DNA of 64,000 nt from Crotophaga sulcirostris (Eukaryota; Chordata; Aves; Cuculiformes; Crotophagidae). Where the stretch lies: positions 1-64,000 of the forward strand of contig VYZB01000327.1 of assembly GCA_013397455.1 (NCBI GenBank). The letters run 5' to 3'. The notes beneath the pieces were generated by a model. That model had not been told where the DNA came from. It was given only the letters and a program-made list of their open reading frames with translations, and made no database searches. Of this stretch, positions 23,851 to 35,600 are shown piece by piece. Both the position numbers and the translations under genes were made by a program. The first letter of the stretch is position 1; each line of letters starts with the position of its first letter.

Positions 23851-24762
23851 TGCAATATGGTATTGCTGTTGCAAGTTACAGGCTACAAGCTTTGAACTGA
23901 CCCTGCAAGGCCTCAGGAGTGAAAATCGTCAAGCCTGCTCTGTTGGAACTTATCTTGACCTGTCTGTTGCATTGTTTTGCTTGGTTCAATTGTGACAGCA
24001 GTTTCTCTAATTGACCAGGTGTCTAAGATCAATTGGTTTTACTTCTGTACATCTTTGTATTCTACAACTATCATTTTATATAGAAGGTAGAAAGAAATAG
24101 TTATTCTATGAAGAATGAGACATTTATAACCCAGGCTCAATGATAAGCTTGGTACGATGGCAGAGGACTTCGGAGGGGGAAACACAGGATGTGGTTTAGA
24201 GGAGTACCTCCAATGATAAGAGGTGATAAGAGATGGGGCACAGGCTTGGCACTGAAGGTGCCACAGTTTTAAAGAACTCATCCACAGTCAGTTAAAGATA
24301 CACTGACTCTAAGATGAATGAGAAGGATTTTAGTGGTAACAAACAGAAAAATTAAATAGTATTTAACATATGTAAAGGGTACCATATAGAGTAAATTAGG
24401 ATGTAAAACAGACCTGCAGACCAATGAGGTGTAAAAGGATGTTAGCAAATACATCAAAATTATTCCAACTTGTTCCCATAACAAGGAAGAAGAAACCATC
24501 GTGAATCAAGTGCAAGTTCCTCCTGGCAAAAGGCTGTGGAGGTTGACAACTCACTGTACACCCAGAATGAATACTTTTTTGCTTCTCTTTTAAGTGGATC
24601 TTTCAACTAAATTATAGAGTGATTCCCATATCTAGTGTATTCAAAATTGGTGAATAACGGTTCTGTGATCACCATGTCCACTGCTTTCACAAGTTCATAG
24701 CTCTAAGCTATGTCCTCATTAAAAACAAAACAAAACAAAACAAAGAAAACAAACCACAAATT
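23851..24762. other. Unique DNA, no gene seen
   Basis: Moderately balanced base composition at 23.85-24.3 kb, without a recognised family. A CAAAA-type A-rich run lies at 24721-24750 immediately before the next CR1 piece. Confidence 0.5.
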
Positions 24763-25040
24763 ACAGAATAATATAGGCTGTAAGGAATCTCTGGGAGTCA
24801 TTTTGCCCATTTCTCCCCTTCCCCCATACTGGACCTGCTCAGAGCAGATTTTGACTGTCTCCAAGAATGAAGATTTCACAACTTCTTAAGGTAATTTTTT
24901 CAAGGGTTTAAGTATCCTTTGTTTTTTGTTTGTTTTTTTTTTTCCTGTAGAGTTTATTGTCAGTCTCATAAGCTTTATTGCAAATTTTGAACACTGCATT
25001 TCATCCTTTTGCTGTGTATCTCTAAGGCTATATTCCTAAT
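24763..25040 (-). mobile_element. Old CR1 LINE 3' fragment
   Basis: A decayed CR1 in reverse orientation. The 3' end starts near 24763 (CAGAATAATATAGGCTG, matching the family's CAGAATCATATAGGTTG). The block TGACTGTCTCCAAGAATGAAG with ATTTCACAACTTCTTAAG at 24852-24890 corresponds to the well-known VESPSLEIF coding region read backwards. A T-rich insertion follows, then a weaker match around 24980-25030 to the SVPSDRTRGNGHKL region. No frame survives. Confidence 0.7.
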
Positions 25041-28000
25041 TTCTCTTTCCTGAGTTTAACTGTCAGTTCTGTGCTCAGCATCATACAAACACTTTTTCTA
25101 GCTTTTACCGTACATTTTCTTTACAGAGCAGCTCTTTGTTTCAACCCTAGACTCAGTTTTATAAGGCCTTCTCAGACCTCAGAGCTAACAATATAATATA
25201 TAAATGAACTCAGTATCTTTTCCAAACTCATAGGCATTACTTCATAAGCTTTTTTTTTCAGGCTATTAATGAAGAAGTTTTAAAAAATTGGTCATACCAG
25301 TCATCTTGAGGGACCTCTCTGTTGACTCTTCTCCATTATGAAAAGTCACCATAAAATCCTACATTATTTTCCAACCCTTGAATCAGTTTTTCTAGCGAGT
25401 CTGACTTTCATTCCTCCATGCTCAAAGACAACATCCACCACCCTGCACTGAGGGGTGCAGTGCTGTTGCCCAAGGACCCCACGGATACCGGCAGGACTCT
25501 AGCTAGACTAACAGAGTTGTTGTTCTGTATGTACACCTGCTTTCTGCCTGTAAAAAAGATTTTTACTGTATCAGTTCTAAATATTCTTCCATACCTATTG
25601 GTTTCCCCTCTATTTTTACTGAAAATACTCCTCCATGGTATTTCTATTCTGATTATTAGCAGGCTGGTTATATTCTAGTTAATGTGAAATTTATCTTTCC
25701 TATGCAGTTTATCCAGGTCTTGCATATGTAGCATTATATGCAGATTGCATAAACTGTTGCCATACGACCTGGACTCCCTGCTGGGCAAAATAGTAGCAAC
25801 CTGAATCTCACCCCTAAACTGTTCCTCCTACATTTCCTTAGCTTTTTGTTGCCAGCATAGATCGATTTTGCTCTTCCACATCAAATAGCCTTATTTGGTA
25901 ATTATTATCGGAAACTCAGCAGTCATTTTGAATAATTGCCAAATTCATTTCTACCAACGTCTTCTTCTTCTACCCCTGAAGGTTCCCTATTCTTTTACTC
26001 TACAATACCTCTTCAACATGTTAACAACAAAGTGTGGCCTGGTCTGGCTGATTAGTTATACCTCAGGTCTACATACACCTAAAAGTGCAGAGAAGACTGG
26101 AGGAAAAAGTGAATTTTATACTCTCAGGGGCTCCCACTCCCAGTGCAAACTAACCATTTACTACAGTTTCTCTCGTGGTTGCTCAGCAGCTACATTTGTA
26201 TCCTTTCAGGCCAAAGGAAGCTCCTTTCCTCATTGTGATCACCTTGATAAGCCAATCCTTTTCACATGCAGAAGCAATAACTTAGCAGGTCTTGGCTTAC
26301 TCAAGCATTGGCCCAGAATGCAATACCACAACCAAAATAACATCCATTGACTGCCCAAAATAAAAATTCTCTAAGCTTACTTGCTTCTAGGAGTTATCTG
26401 CAGATCTTCTTCATCTGCTCTTCCCATGCAAAACTGCCATGAAAACTTTATTGTGTCCTGTTTGTTGTTCACTACTTCCTTCAAAATACTGAGGAAAAAT
26501 GTGAAAAAATGGACAAATTATTAATTTAAAAGATATTTAGGTGCAACTTCAGTTTTTAGACTTTTACTCCCATTGCCAAGACAATAAAATCCACTTAAGT
26601 CCTTTTTTTTGCTCTTATCACTTCTGACCTAAATAATATTTGGAGAAAAAATGAATGGGAACTGATATAAATATGCTAGATATTCCAGCGCAGAACATAA
26701 CTGAGGGTGATGGTAGCTGTAAAGGGTTTTAAGCAAGTATAGCAAAACTCTGTATTCAGGCTAGTGCTTTGTTTCCTCTTTTTTTTCACAGTTTAGCCAG
26801 TTTCACTCTTGATAAGATATCTTGTCTACAGCTCATCTCAGACACAATGCTCACAATATTTCTACTTATAACTTCCCACTCAGGCCCTTCTGTTATTGAA
26901 TTTGTAAGGCATGCAATCTATTAGTATCTGCTCAATAAATTTAAACATAGTGTTATTCTATCAAAATTTCAAGTCATCAGCTATGCAGAAGGGAATAGAA
27001 ATGTGTAAATCCTTATGATTTTAATAGAAAAAAACCTAAGCAACACTGGAGACATTGAATTCCCAGCTAAATCTTAAATAATAAGAAGAACAATATGAAC
27101 AAATCTGCAAACAGCAAATGGAGTACTAGAACAAGTGAAGCTGGATGAAGGGAAAAGAAGAAATTTGTTCATGGGGAGGTGGAAAGATAGTCAGAAGTCT
27201 GAAACATATCAGTAGAATTTATTTTAAGAGAATTAGAATGCTGAAGGAAATCAGTTTGTGATCTATATAACTATGTTATCTAAAACAGCTAATTGAAAAA
27301 GACAATTAAGCTGCCATAAGTAGTTTTACATTTCATATCTATTTTAAAAATTTTGGTATGGTCACAAATAAAAAATATTTGAAAATCATAAAGTTGATCA
27401 ACCTCTGTTCTGGAACTCATAAGTCAAATCTTAGAGTTCTATGTTGGACATATTTTTATCATAAAATCTTTATTGTATAGATATCTGAACATAAATATTG
27501 CAAGAAAGTGTATTTTATTCTGATAGTCTGAAGTCAAACTAGTGCTAAATAGTCCAGTTTCATCAATCTGTGTTTAAATACTTCTAAATGTCACCTGTGG
27601 GATATTCAACACCCCTTAATTTTTCTCATCTATGATAATTTCCTTTTTCATATATTTTCTTGCAGTATCATTTCTTAATTTAACTTATGTTCTTATGTTA
27701 ATTTATGCTAAAGTATGCTAACTAATACTACATAATATACTATGCTAACTAATACTATAAATACTATATGCTAACTAATTTCAGCATTCTGTTGTTCTGC
27801 ACTAGGATACTTCATAACTGATAAGTTCTTGCAGCATTTCTGTGAAATTTAACATGGAATGTAATGCAAATCCGAAGAATACAGTTAAAAACACATAGTA
27901 TATTTAAACCTATGATTTATTTTGAAATATGGTCCTTAAAATAAAAGTAAGCTAGTGTGACTGTGAGTGGGTAGGGTTACTACCTAAATACATGTCTGAA

Positions 28001-28448
28001 AGTGTATACTGACTCAGAATTGGTATGTAAGATCATGATCTGAAGGATCATTTCTGCATGACTCGTGCATATAGGATACTCCTACACTAAAATATATTCT
28101 TGATTAGAGAAACTTTTTTTTTCCCATTTTGAAGTCATTTTTTTGTGTATTTTTACTCAGTGCAATTCACTATTAGCTATCACCTAGTAAAATGATAGAT
28201 GTCTTCAATTTAGTCCTCAAAGGGCTTTTCTTGAGACTACAGTGCAAATATCAATTGACATTTTTAAAGTCATGACCAATGCCACGTAAAAGTAAGATTA
28301 AATATTTTTTAAAAATATTTATTAAGTGCATATCTAAATATTGGATACCTCAAAATATAATGTATAATATAAGTCTGTGTGTTGGATTCCTTAAAAAATG
28401 GTAGTGTATGATCTTGAATAGAAAGGAATTAAACCCGCTTTGGTTTGA
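25041..28448. other. Mostly AT-rich unique DNA
   Basis: The longest chance frame of the window is here (25895-26350, 151 codons). It has no recognisable domain and no codon signature, and covers a slightly GC-richer patch (26.0-26.35 kb) of unknown nature. A small minisatellite at 27714-27780 is listed separately. AAATATTTTTTAAAAATATTT at 28299-28320 is a near-palindrome typical of AT-rich DNA. Confidence 0.5.
27714..27780. repeat. AT-rich minisatellite, about 27-bp unit, 2.5 copies
   Basis: The core TATGCTAACTAA starts at 27714, 27741 and 27767, each followed by ACTA-rich spacer. The core is perfect in the three copies and the spacers differ by small changes. Confidence 0.85.
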
Positions 28449-28453
28449 TGGTG

Positions 28454-29210
28454 TGTTCTGGTTTGAGCTAAGGTAGAACTAGTTTTCTGACTTCAGTCTC
28501 ATCTCGGTAACCTCATTTTCTGAAAGTTAATTGCATGTTTTTCAGACTGCTTCTCTCTAGAAGTGATAACACAGGGCACCGGTATGTAGAAGGATCATTG
28601 CTTATACTTATTCCTCCAGAAACCAAGACCATACTTGAGCTGGTTGAATCCCGTAAGTGAAAGAGGTGAAAAGGGTTGCAGCCACAGGGAGAGGTGGAGA
28701 GGACAGGTGACCACACACTGACCAACAGAGTATTCCATCCCATAAACTTTACACTCAGCATAAAACTGAGAGGTCACGAAGGTCAATCTCTCTTCTTCGA
28801 TGGTCAGCATTCAGGGAGGACCTCATCTGTCTTTTTGCCCCGATCCCAGATCCGTGGGTTCCTGAATCCAGTTCCTGAGTCCAGTTCCCTCCTGCCATTG
28901 AGTGCAACCTGGGACCTTTCCCTGTGTCTGCTCTGCAGCATCTGTTGTGACATAGTCGTTGAGGGGTGGGGTGGTGAGCAATTTCATATATTTGTATATT
29001 TTTTATATATTGTATTACTTCCTCACTAATAATATTTTCATTATTATTATTATTGTTTCACTGAATCTGGTTTAGTTTTAGTTTACAACCTACAAGTCTT
29101 TTTCTCTCATTTCCCTTTTCGAGGTGGCGGGGGTGGGGGGAGAATTAGGACCAACCCAACTGCATGCATTATAGCTGCCAGTCAGACTGTGTTTGGGCTA
29201 AACTATGATA
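28454..29210 (+). mobile_element. Solo LTR, avian ERVL type, with target-site duplication
   Basis: A 757-bp LTR in plus orientation. It starts TGTTCTGGTTTGAGCTAAGG, the typical start of bird ERVL LTRs. It contains a GC-rich leader part (28.67-28.95 kb), then TATATTTGTATATTTTTTAT and a (TTA)n run at 29039-29054, then CACTGAATCTGGTTTAG, a polypurine/G-rich GGTGGCGGGGGTGGGG stretch at 29123-29138 and the end TTTGGGCTAAACTATGATA. The last two bases are TA rather than CA, so the terminus is mutated. TGGTG (28449-28453) and TGGTA (29211-29215) flank it and fit the 5-bp duplication of ERVL. No internal retroviral sequence is present, so it is a solo LTR. Open frames at 28513-29029 are chance frames inside it. 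Confidence 0.85.
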
Positions 29211-29215
29211 TGGTA

Positions 29216-30864
29216 CTAAAAACCCTAAGTACTACTGCACACATTGGAAAAAACCACAAACATTTATACAAGGTATTTGCATTATTCACAAAATGAGATG
29301 GAAGGAAAGTTATTATATGTGTTTACAGATTCACAGAAATGGTCATTTTCCTTGCTGTACCTCATTATGGATTACTTTTACAACTGTCCAAAACAAGAGA
29401 CAAAAAAAACACCAATGGAAATATCAGAAAGAAACTTGCAGGACTAGACTGTATTTTGGAGAGTTTTTCAGTTTTCCTCTAAAATGTCTTATATGCTCAT
29501 CCAGGAGAAGCTAAGAAAAAAATCAGTTCTGTAATTTTAAATTCTATGTGCTCATCTCGTCAGCACCAAACGTAGCAGATACTGGTACTTTTTAGTGGGA
29601 CAATAATAAAAGCCTAAGTATTGTTCCAGTCCAGTACTGTCATAAGGTAATGAAAGAACAGTATAACTTATGTTTGCTGTTGTTCTACTATTTTTCTGTC
29701 TTTATCTTTCCTTATATTATTGCCTTAACTGTGATCTTGAGCAGGTTAGAGATTTGAGAAATGTTCCTATTCTGATTTTCTACTCATCTTCAAGATATGT
29801 CTTTCTTGTTACTTTTGGTATCTTCTGTTCATGAGATCTTGAAACTGTTCAGTCATTTCTGATTGCGTCATGCTACTTATGGTGTCACTGGTCTCTTTCC
29901 GAAAATACTCTTGTTTAGATACTATTTGTGGTGAAGTATTAGGCATTACAATACCAGCTCCGAATGAAAATACTGTAGTAAAGAGAAATGTCTTATTCTA
30001 AATAACCAACTCATAGAGAGAATGATGTATGGAGTCTAATTTATGACCAGATCAAAAAAATTCCAAAACCCTGAAAGCAGACCAAGCAGCAAACAGCTGG
30101 CTTCCTACAACATAGCATGAAATTTAAAGTTTGGAGTTAAACATTGAACTTTACTGGACAGTACACAGGCTGTAATACAAAAAGCAGTGTTAGCTCCAAA
30201 ATGGAAGCATTCTTCTGCTAAAAGCAACAAGGTAAGAATGAACTTGGTACTTCTTAGATGGTTTATATTTGCACAAAATATATTTGCTAGACAGGGCTCT
30301 TTAATGACTTTTTCAGCACTTTCTGAAGGTTCGTAGGTTTTTGAAAACAAGAAGACACCATAAAAAGACTTCTTGGTCTAGGGAAGTTCTAAAAACTCAA
30401 AACCCCCACAGAACTTAAGTTTAGTTGACAATTTGTAGAAAAAATGGAAAGATGTATCTTGACTTTCAATCTCTTTTAATATAAAGTTATGGCTGTGAAT
30501 TTTGTTAAATTCTGATTTGGATTTATGCTGAATACCCACATAAAATTCTGTTTTACATCCCCCAATTTACTTTTGGATATGGTTCCTTAGTATCTAGGGC
30601 ATTGATTGTAAGGGAAGATTCCCCAAAGTGTTTGCAATGTATGATAAATTACAAATGCTTTACAGAATCAGTGGGAGGTATTGTCAATCAAGTATTGAGA
30701 GCCTTGTAAATCCATCTGGGCAGATAAAATTACAAGAGAGGAACTGATGAATAGCTGACCCTTTAACCACACTTGTGCTATTTATCTCTAACTCAGTTTA
30801 GCAATAACGTAAACTAGATTTAGGAAGTTCTGAAAGCTATCAAAAGTGAAAAGGAATGTGAAGT
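29216..30864. other. AT-rich unique DNA, no gene seen
   Basis: No gene or named repeat recognised. The last 50-100 bases may belong to the dispersed repeat that follows, since its left edge is diffuse. Confidence 0.55.
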
Positions 30865-31162
30865 GAGGGTTGGCTGACTCACATCTGCAGTGGACAACAT
30901 GACATTTGTGATTAAAAAGAAGTAACTTGATTTGCACAGCCCTCAGCACGTTACACAAAGAGTGACTGCTGTAGTACAAAAGTGTAGAGAAGAAATTACC
31001 AGGTTAAGTAGTTCTGCTCTAATATCATCCAAGAGCAGTACCAAGATCTAAAAAGAATAATTAGACCTCAGCTTTCCCTATGGGGGTGGAGAATATGTGA
31101 TCAACAATCTCTTAGTAATAACATAACATATTTCTAATAAACATGGAGTCAAATTATCGTGT
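30865..31162 (+). repeat. Unnamed dispersed repeat, copy 1
   Basis: About 300 bp that align in the same orientation with 47565-47866. Shared landmarks are GTGGACA-CATGA, TGTGATTA-AAAGAAGT, GAGAAATTA-CAGG-TA, the CATCCAA block, ATGTGATCAA, TCTTAG-ATAACATA and a final TTAATA/AATAAAC followed by GAGT-AAA. The AATAAA word near its right end would suit an LTR with its polyadenylation signal, but no termini, target-site duplication or family was recognised. Orientation is assigned only by that AATAAA. Confidence 0.72.
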
Positions 31163-31349
31163 CCTGTAGTCACCCCACAGGTGAGAGGTTGTGCTACTGT
31201 GTTTGTGATTTGTATGTATGCTATGGTAAGGCAGAATAGCTATTAATTGTTATTGTAGGATTACTTTGCCCAGTTTCTGAAGGAACACACTAATAATTGC
31301 ACCCAAAATATTTCCTTAGTCTACTGACTCTACTGACTACTCTCTACTG

Positions 31350-31939
31350 ACTTGTGGCCAGCAGGACCAGAGAAGTTATCGTCCCCCTGTACTCGGCACC
31401 GGTCAGGCCACACCTTGAGTACTCTGTGCAGTTCTGGGCCCCTCAGTTTGAGAAAGATGTCAAGATACTGGAGTATGTCCAGAGGAAAGCAACGAAGATG
31501 ATGAAGGGGCTGGAGCACAAGCCCTACGAGGAGCAACTGAGGGAGCTGGGGCTGTTTAGTCTGGAGAAGAGGAGACTCAGGGGAGACCTTATTGCTCTCT
31601 ACAACTACCTCAAAGGAGGCTGTAGTCAGGCAGGGGCTGGTCTCTTCTCTCAGGTGACCAGTGACAGAACTAGAGGACATGGACTCAAGCTTCATCAGGG
31701 AAAGTTTAGGCTTGATATTAGGAAAAAGTTCTTCACTGAAAGGGTAATTAGCCGTTGGAATGCGCTGCCCAAGGAGGTGGTGGAGTCACCAACCCTGGAG
31801 GTGTTTAAGAGGAGATGAGGCACTTAGTGCCATGGTTTAAATGATGAGATGGTGTTAGTGTTGGCTTATAGGTTGGACTTGATGATCTCAGAGGTCCTTT
31901 CCAACCTTGTAATACTGTGATACAGTGTGATACTGTGAC
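31350..31939 (+). mobile_element. CR1 LINE, ATACTGTG-tail subfamily, nearly intact ORF2 C-terminus
   Basis: A 590-bp, 5'-truncated CR1. A single open frame from 31354 to 31818 encodes about 154 residues of the ORF2 C-terminal region: [60 protein letters not shown] and [16 protein letters not shown]. Sister copies end in a longer [11 protein letters not shown] tail. Here five bases are missing next to 31812, so the frame runs into TGA right after FKRR. The rest of the normal 3' end follows: the 3' stem (AGGTTGGA and TCCAACCT) and a tail with ATACTGTG, ATACAGTG and ATACTGTG units. Low decay indicates a relatively recent insertion. Confidence 0.95.
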
Positions 31940-32549
31940 TCTGGAAGTGACAGCAGTCGTCATTTAGCATGAACAGGAGACCAATCCAGATCAAGCATGT
32001 TCGAGTAAAAGTGGTAAAAGAAAGGTCTTTAGAGAGACTGAGGAATGGGAGGGCTGCCTACCTTTTCCAGAGACTGTTAATCCCTGTGTAGGTAGCATGT
32101 TGAAAGAATTTTTAGAATATACTGTACAAAATTTGTGATTAAATGCAAAGAATAGTCCTAACTTCATCCTATTAATTTTCAAGGTTGGAGACCAGACAGT
32201 AAATGGGCATAATGAGAGGCAAATGAGATAAAACTTTAAAGGTTCAGTCTCTGCAGTATTCCAAAGCTCTTTATAGTACAGAGGAAAAACAAAAAACAAA
32301 CAAAAAAACCCCCCAAAAAACTCAAACTAATCTGTATGATCAAGATGAGGAAATAATTTTAAATATAAAATGTATTTATGTTAGCTCAAAAAACTCAATT
32401 TCATGCCATAGAGGCTGATAAGAAATTATTCCAACATATGACTCACCAAGACGTTATTGACATTTTGGCCCAGACTGGATACCATCTCACAAAGTGGTTG
32501 TGGAATGAAGGTTCTGTGAAATCTTATCGTTGGGGTTACTCAGAACATG
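31940..32549. other. Unique DNA, no gene seen
   Basis: An A-rich run with CAAAA steps at 32283-32330 holds a short C-run. Nothing else was recognised. Confidence 0.55.
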
Positions 32550-32660
32550 ACTGAACAAAACCCAGAGCAACCTCATCTAGCTTTGAAGTTAGACATGGTT
32601 TAAGCAGTAAGTTAAAATGGAAGAACTGTGGTTCCCTGCAACAGCTGTTTTTTCTGTGTT
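32550..32660 (+). mobile_element. Possible very old CR1 3' end
   Basis: A weak DNA-level likeness to the CR1 3' UTR: CAACCTCATCTAGCTTTGAAG, GGTTTAAGCAG, and GGTTCCCTGCAACAGCTGTTTTTTCTGTG, in the order and spacing of the branch that reads CTAGCT, TTGAGCAGG, GGTCCCTTCCAAC, TTCTGTG. No peptide evidence is available. Confidence 0.35.
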
Positions 32661-35600
32661 TTTATATGTCTTCAGAACACACCCAATCCAAAACACTGGA
32701 TATGAGAACCCACTTATAAGAAAGTAATCAGTAAGATTAAAGGAGTTGCCTGATTTTTTTGTTTGCTTTTCAAATTAAATGATTGAATGGGATGGGAACT
32801 ATGGTTCTGTCAGAAACAGAACAAGATTGTGCGGTCATACACATATGTAATCTATGACACCAAGAGCTGTCTGAGGAGAATTTTTTTTAAATTAAAAAAT
32901 TTAATGAAATAAGGCTAAAAATATAAGACAAAGCTCTAACAGTCAGTAGGCATGTGAATTATTTTGTAGTTTTATTTCCAGTCCAAGCTTAACCACTGGG
33001 AACACTTTATTAGTAACCATCTTGTACAAACATCTTGACTTCTCATTGACGTTGTGTAGTGTGTCAAGATTTACTCAGTGAAGTAGACATTCAAAATACT
33101 TTCTACCCACACTAATTACCTGAAAAAAAATGCATCATCTGAGACAAATGATCAAGAACTTATTGAAAAAATACTGCACATTTACAACTGACTATGAGTT
33201 TATTATGAGTCACAGTCTATACATTACTTAAGATCTGGTCAGTACAGCAACATGCCAAGGAAAACAGTGTTTATATTGCAAGGACAATTACTTTTCCTAC
33301 AAAGTAGATTACTGGTAGGAATAATCTTCCAAGCATCTCTACGGCTATAATTCTCCAGATGCTGCTTAATGAAGTTTATAGTCAGAATCCCATGAATTTG
33401 AATCCTGTGCAGTCTTGGACCAGAACTTTCACAGCAACTCACACAGTTTACTGGATTTCTCTAGATACATAAGCTCTCTCTATATATCAGTGACAATATG
33501 TAGAAGTTTTCTGTTTCACCTAAACTGTATGTATCTCATTGCTATTCATGCAAGGGCATCTCAAATAACTCTCCTTGAACAATACTATCCATAACACGAA
33601 GTCCATCTTCAGAAAATATTTTCTAAACCTTGTTTAAAGAATGTGGGCGCATTTTCCAGTTAAAAATCTAGCTTTATCCAATATGCAGCTCCATGGCACG
33701 GTTAAAACTGAGTGCTAACTATGCTGTGTCTTTGTTTTCATAAAAAGAGAAGCTCAAGCTGCAGATCAGATGCTATAGCAGGCTCCAGCAGGCATCTTGT
33801 CATTTAATGGTCAAGATCCCTGAGTTGTTTTGCATCATGCCTGCAGATAATAAGTCTACCTGCATAAAAAAATCAGAGATAAAGAAGGAATTAGTTCTGA
33901 CTTCTCCAGGAGGTATTACACATATTAATAAAAGACTGACTGTACTTGTGTCACTTCAAGAGCTTCTTATCAAAAGAGCAATGGCTGTAGTGGTGTTAAT
34001 TAAAGAACATGTAAAGCAGATTCAAGACTTTCAGTGTTAAGTCCACTCTCCTTGATCACTGCACTTTGCTAGAAATAGAGGGTGAATTTTTTGGATTATC
34101 CAAAAAAAAATCATGACAGGCATTTGAGGATATGATTTTTTTTTTTTAATCTCTAATTAAAACCACTGAAATGTACACTCATGGACTAGTCACAGTAATT
34201 CATGCTCTGTCCTGATCACACATTATAAATTCGCCATATGGACTGTTCTGCAGAAAGCTTTTATTTTCATACCCTCCAACTCTCAGAGCTAAGAAAATAA
34301 CACATAACATTGAACAAGACTTCCAACAGTGCATTTTTATTGGTTCTCTGCTTGGCTTTGTTCCCTGTGGCATTATCATCAAAAAGGACAGTCCATGATT
34401 TTTCTATCATGAGCTAAACTTGGAGTTTAGATATTTAGAAAGCTTCCCCAGACTGTGGATGTATAAATTCACATGTATTTTATTTCCATGCTCAATTTGG
34501 ATTTTTAAAAAGGAAAGATATATGATAATAAAAATTATATACACTTCAGCCATAGAACCCTCTTGCTCAGTGAGAGGTTGTTGCTTTCTTCTTCACTTTG
34601 GCCTCTCTGAAGGAGCTCTTGACTCCATGCACCTGGCTTGCTGATAGCTGAATAAACTCACACTGCAGAACATAGAATCATGTGGCTAGTTTTTATTTAA
34701 ATTAAAGAATCATTATAGTGTCCTTATGCTAACGGTTATCCCCTGAGGATGACTATATGTGTGAGTCTTGTTATTCTGTTCACTTCATATAGATAGATAA
34801 TGTTCAGTTAAATAAGGACTGAGCTAGTTTACGTTATTATAGTTTTAGATCAATGATAGTGCAATTAAAATCTTACAAAAGCCAAATTTTTGTTAAATAA
34901 AACCGGATATTAGACATAGAATTGTAAATGTGAAACCAAATCCTCAGGTGCCATAAATCAGCATAGAATTAAATGGAATTATACAAATTAACCTCACCTG
35001 AGGGTTGTTCAATATTCTGTTATAATGAGATTTGTAATCTCAAATCACTCGCAAGATATTGTTCAAACAATGGGGAGCAGTAAGAAAGGAGCGGTGTATT
35101 TCCTTATTTTAGGAAACTATATGCAAGCTTCCAAACAGAGACATTCATATGTCTTTGAACAAAGTATAGAACTATGATTATAACAGAGTCTAAAATAAAT
35201 GTGGCAAAAGAATTATTTAATTAGCCTGCACATTCAATTATAATTAGGAGAGTATCCATATAGATGATACAACAAAGTTATCACTTTCTCCTTTGCATTA
35301 GATTACACTGTACCAGCATTGACAGGAAAATTGTCTTTAAGGCAGTAGAGTCACACTAGGGTACAGACTGAACACAATGAAACAGAAATATGCTTTTTAA
35401 CATAAAGTTAAATGAGTAATATTGAATGAAAATGTTAACAGGATAAAAATTATTAGATGCTGGAAGGAAAAATGTATTCTTGGGTTTAGTTATAGAAAAT
35501 ATATCGTGGTTCTTATTTAGTTTCAAGGTTATAATAAAAATAAACTTCATAAGAGAATTACATCTAAATATTTTCCATAATCCTTTACTGATGGATTATG

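Noticed and set aside
25895..26350. 151-codon open frame
   Set aside because: No domain, no biased composition typical of protein and no plausible splice or start context; expected length by chance over 64 kb with a GC-richer patch.
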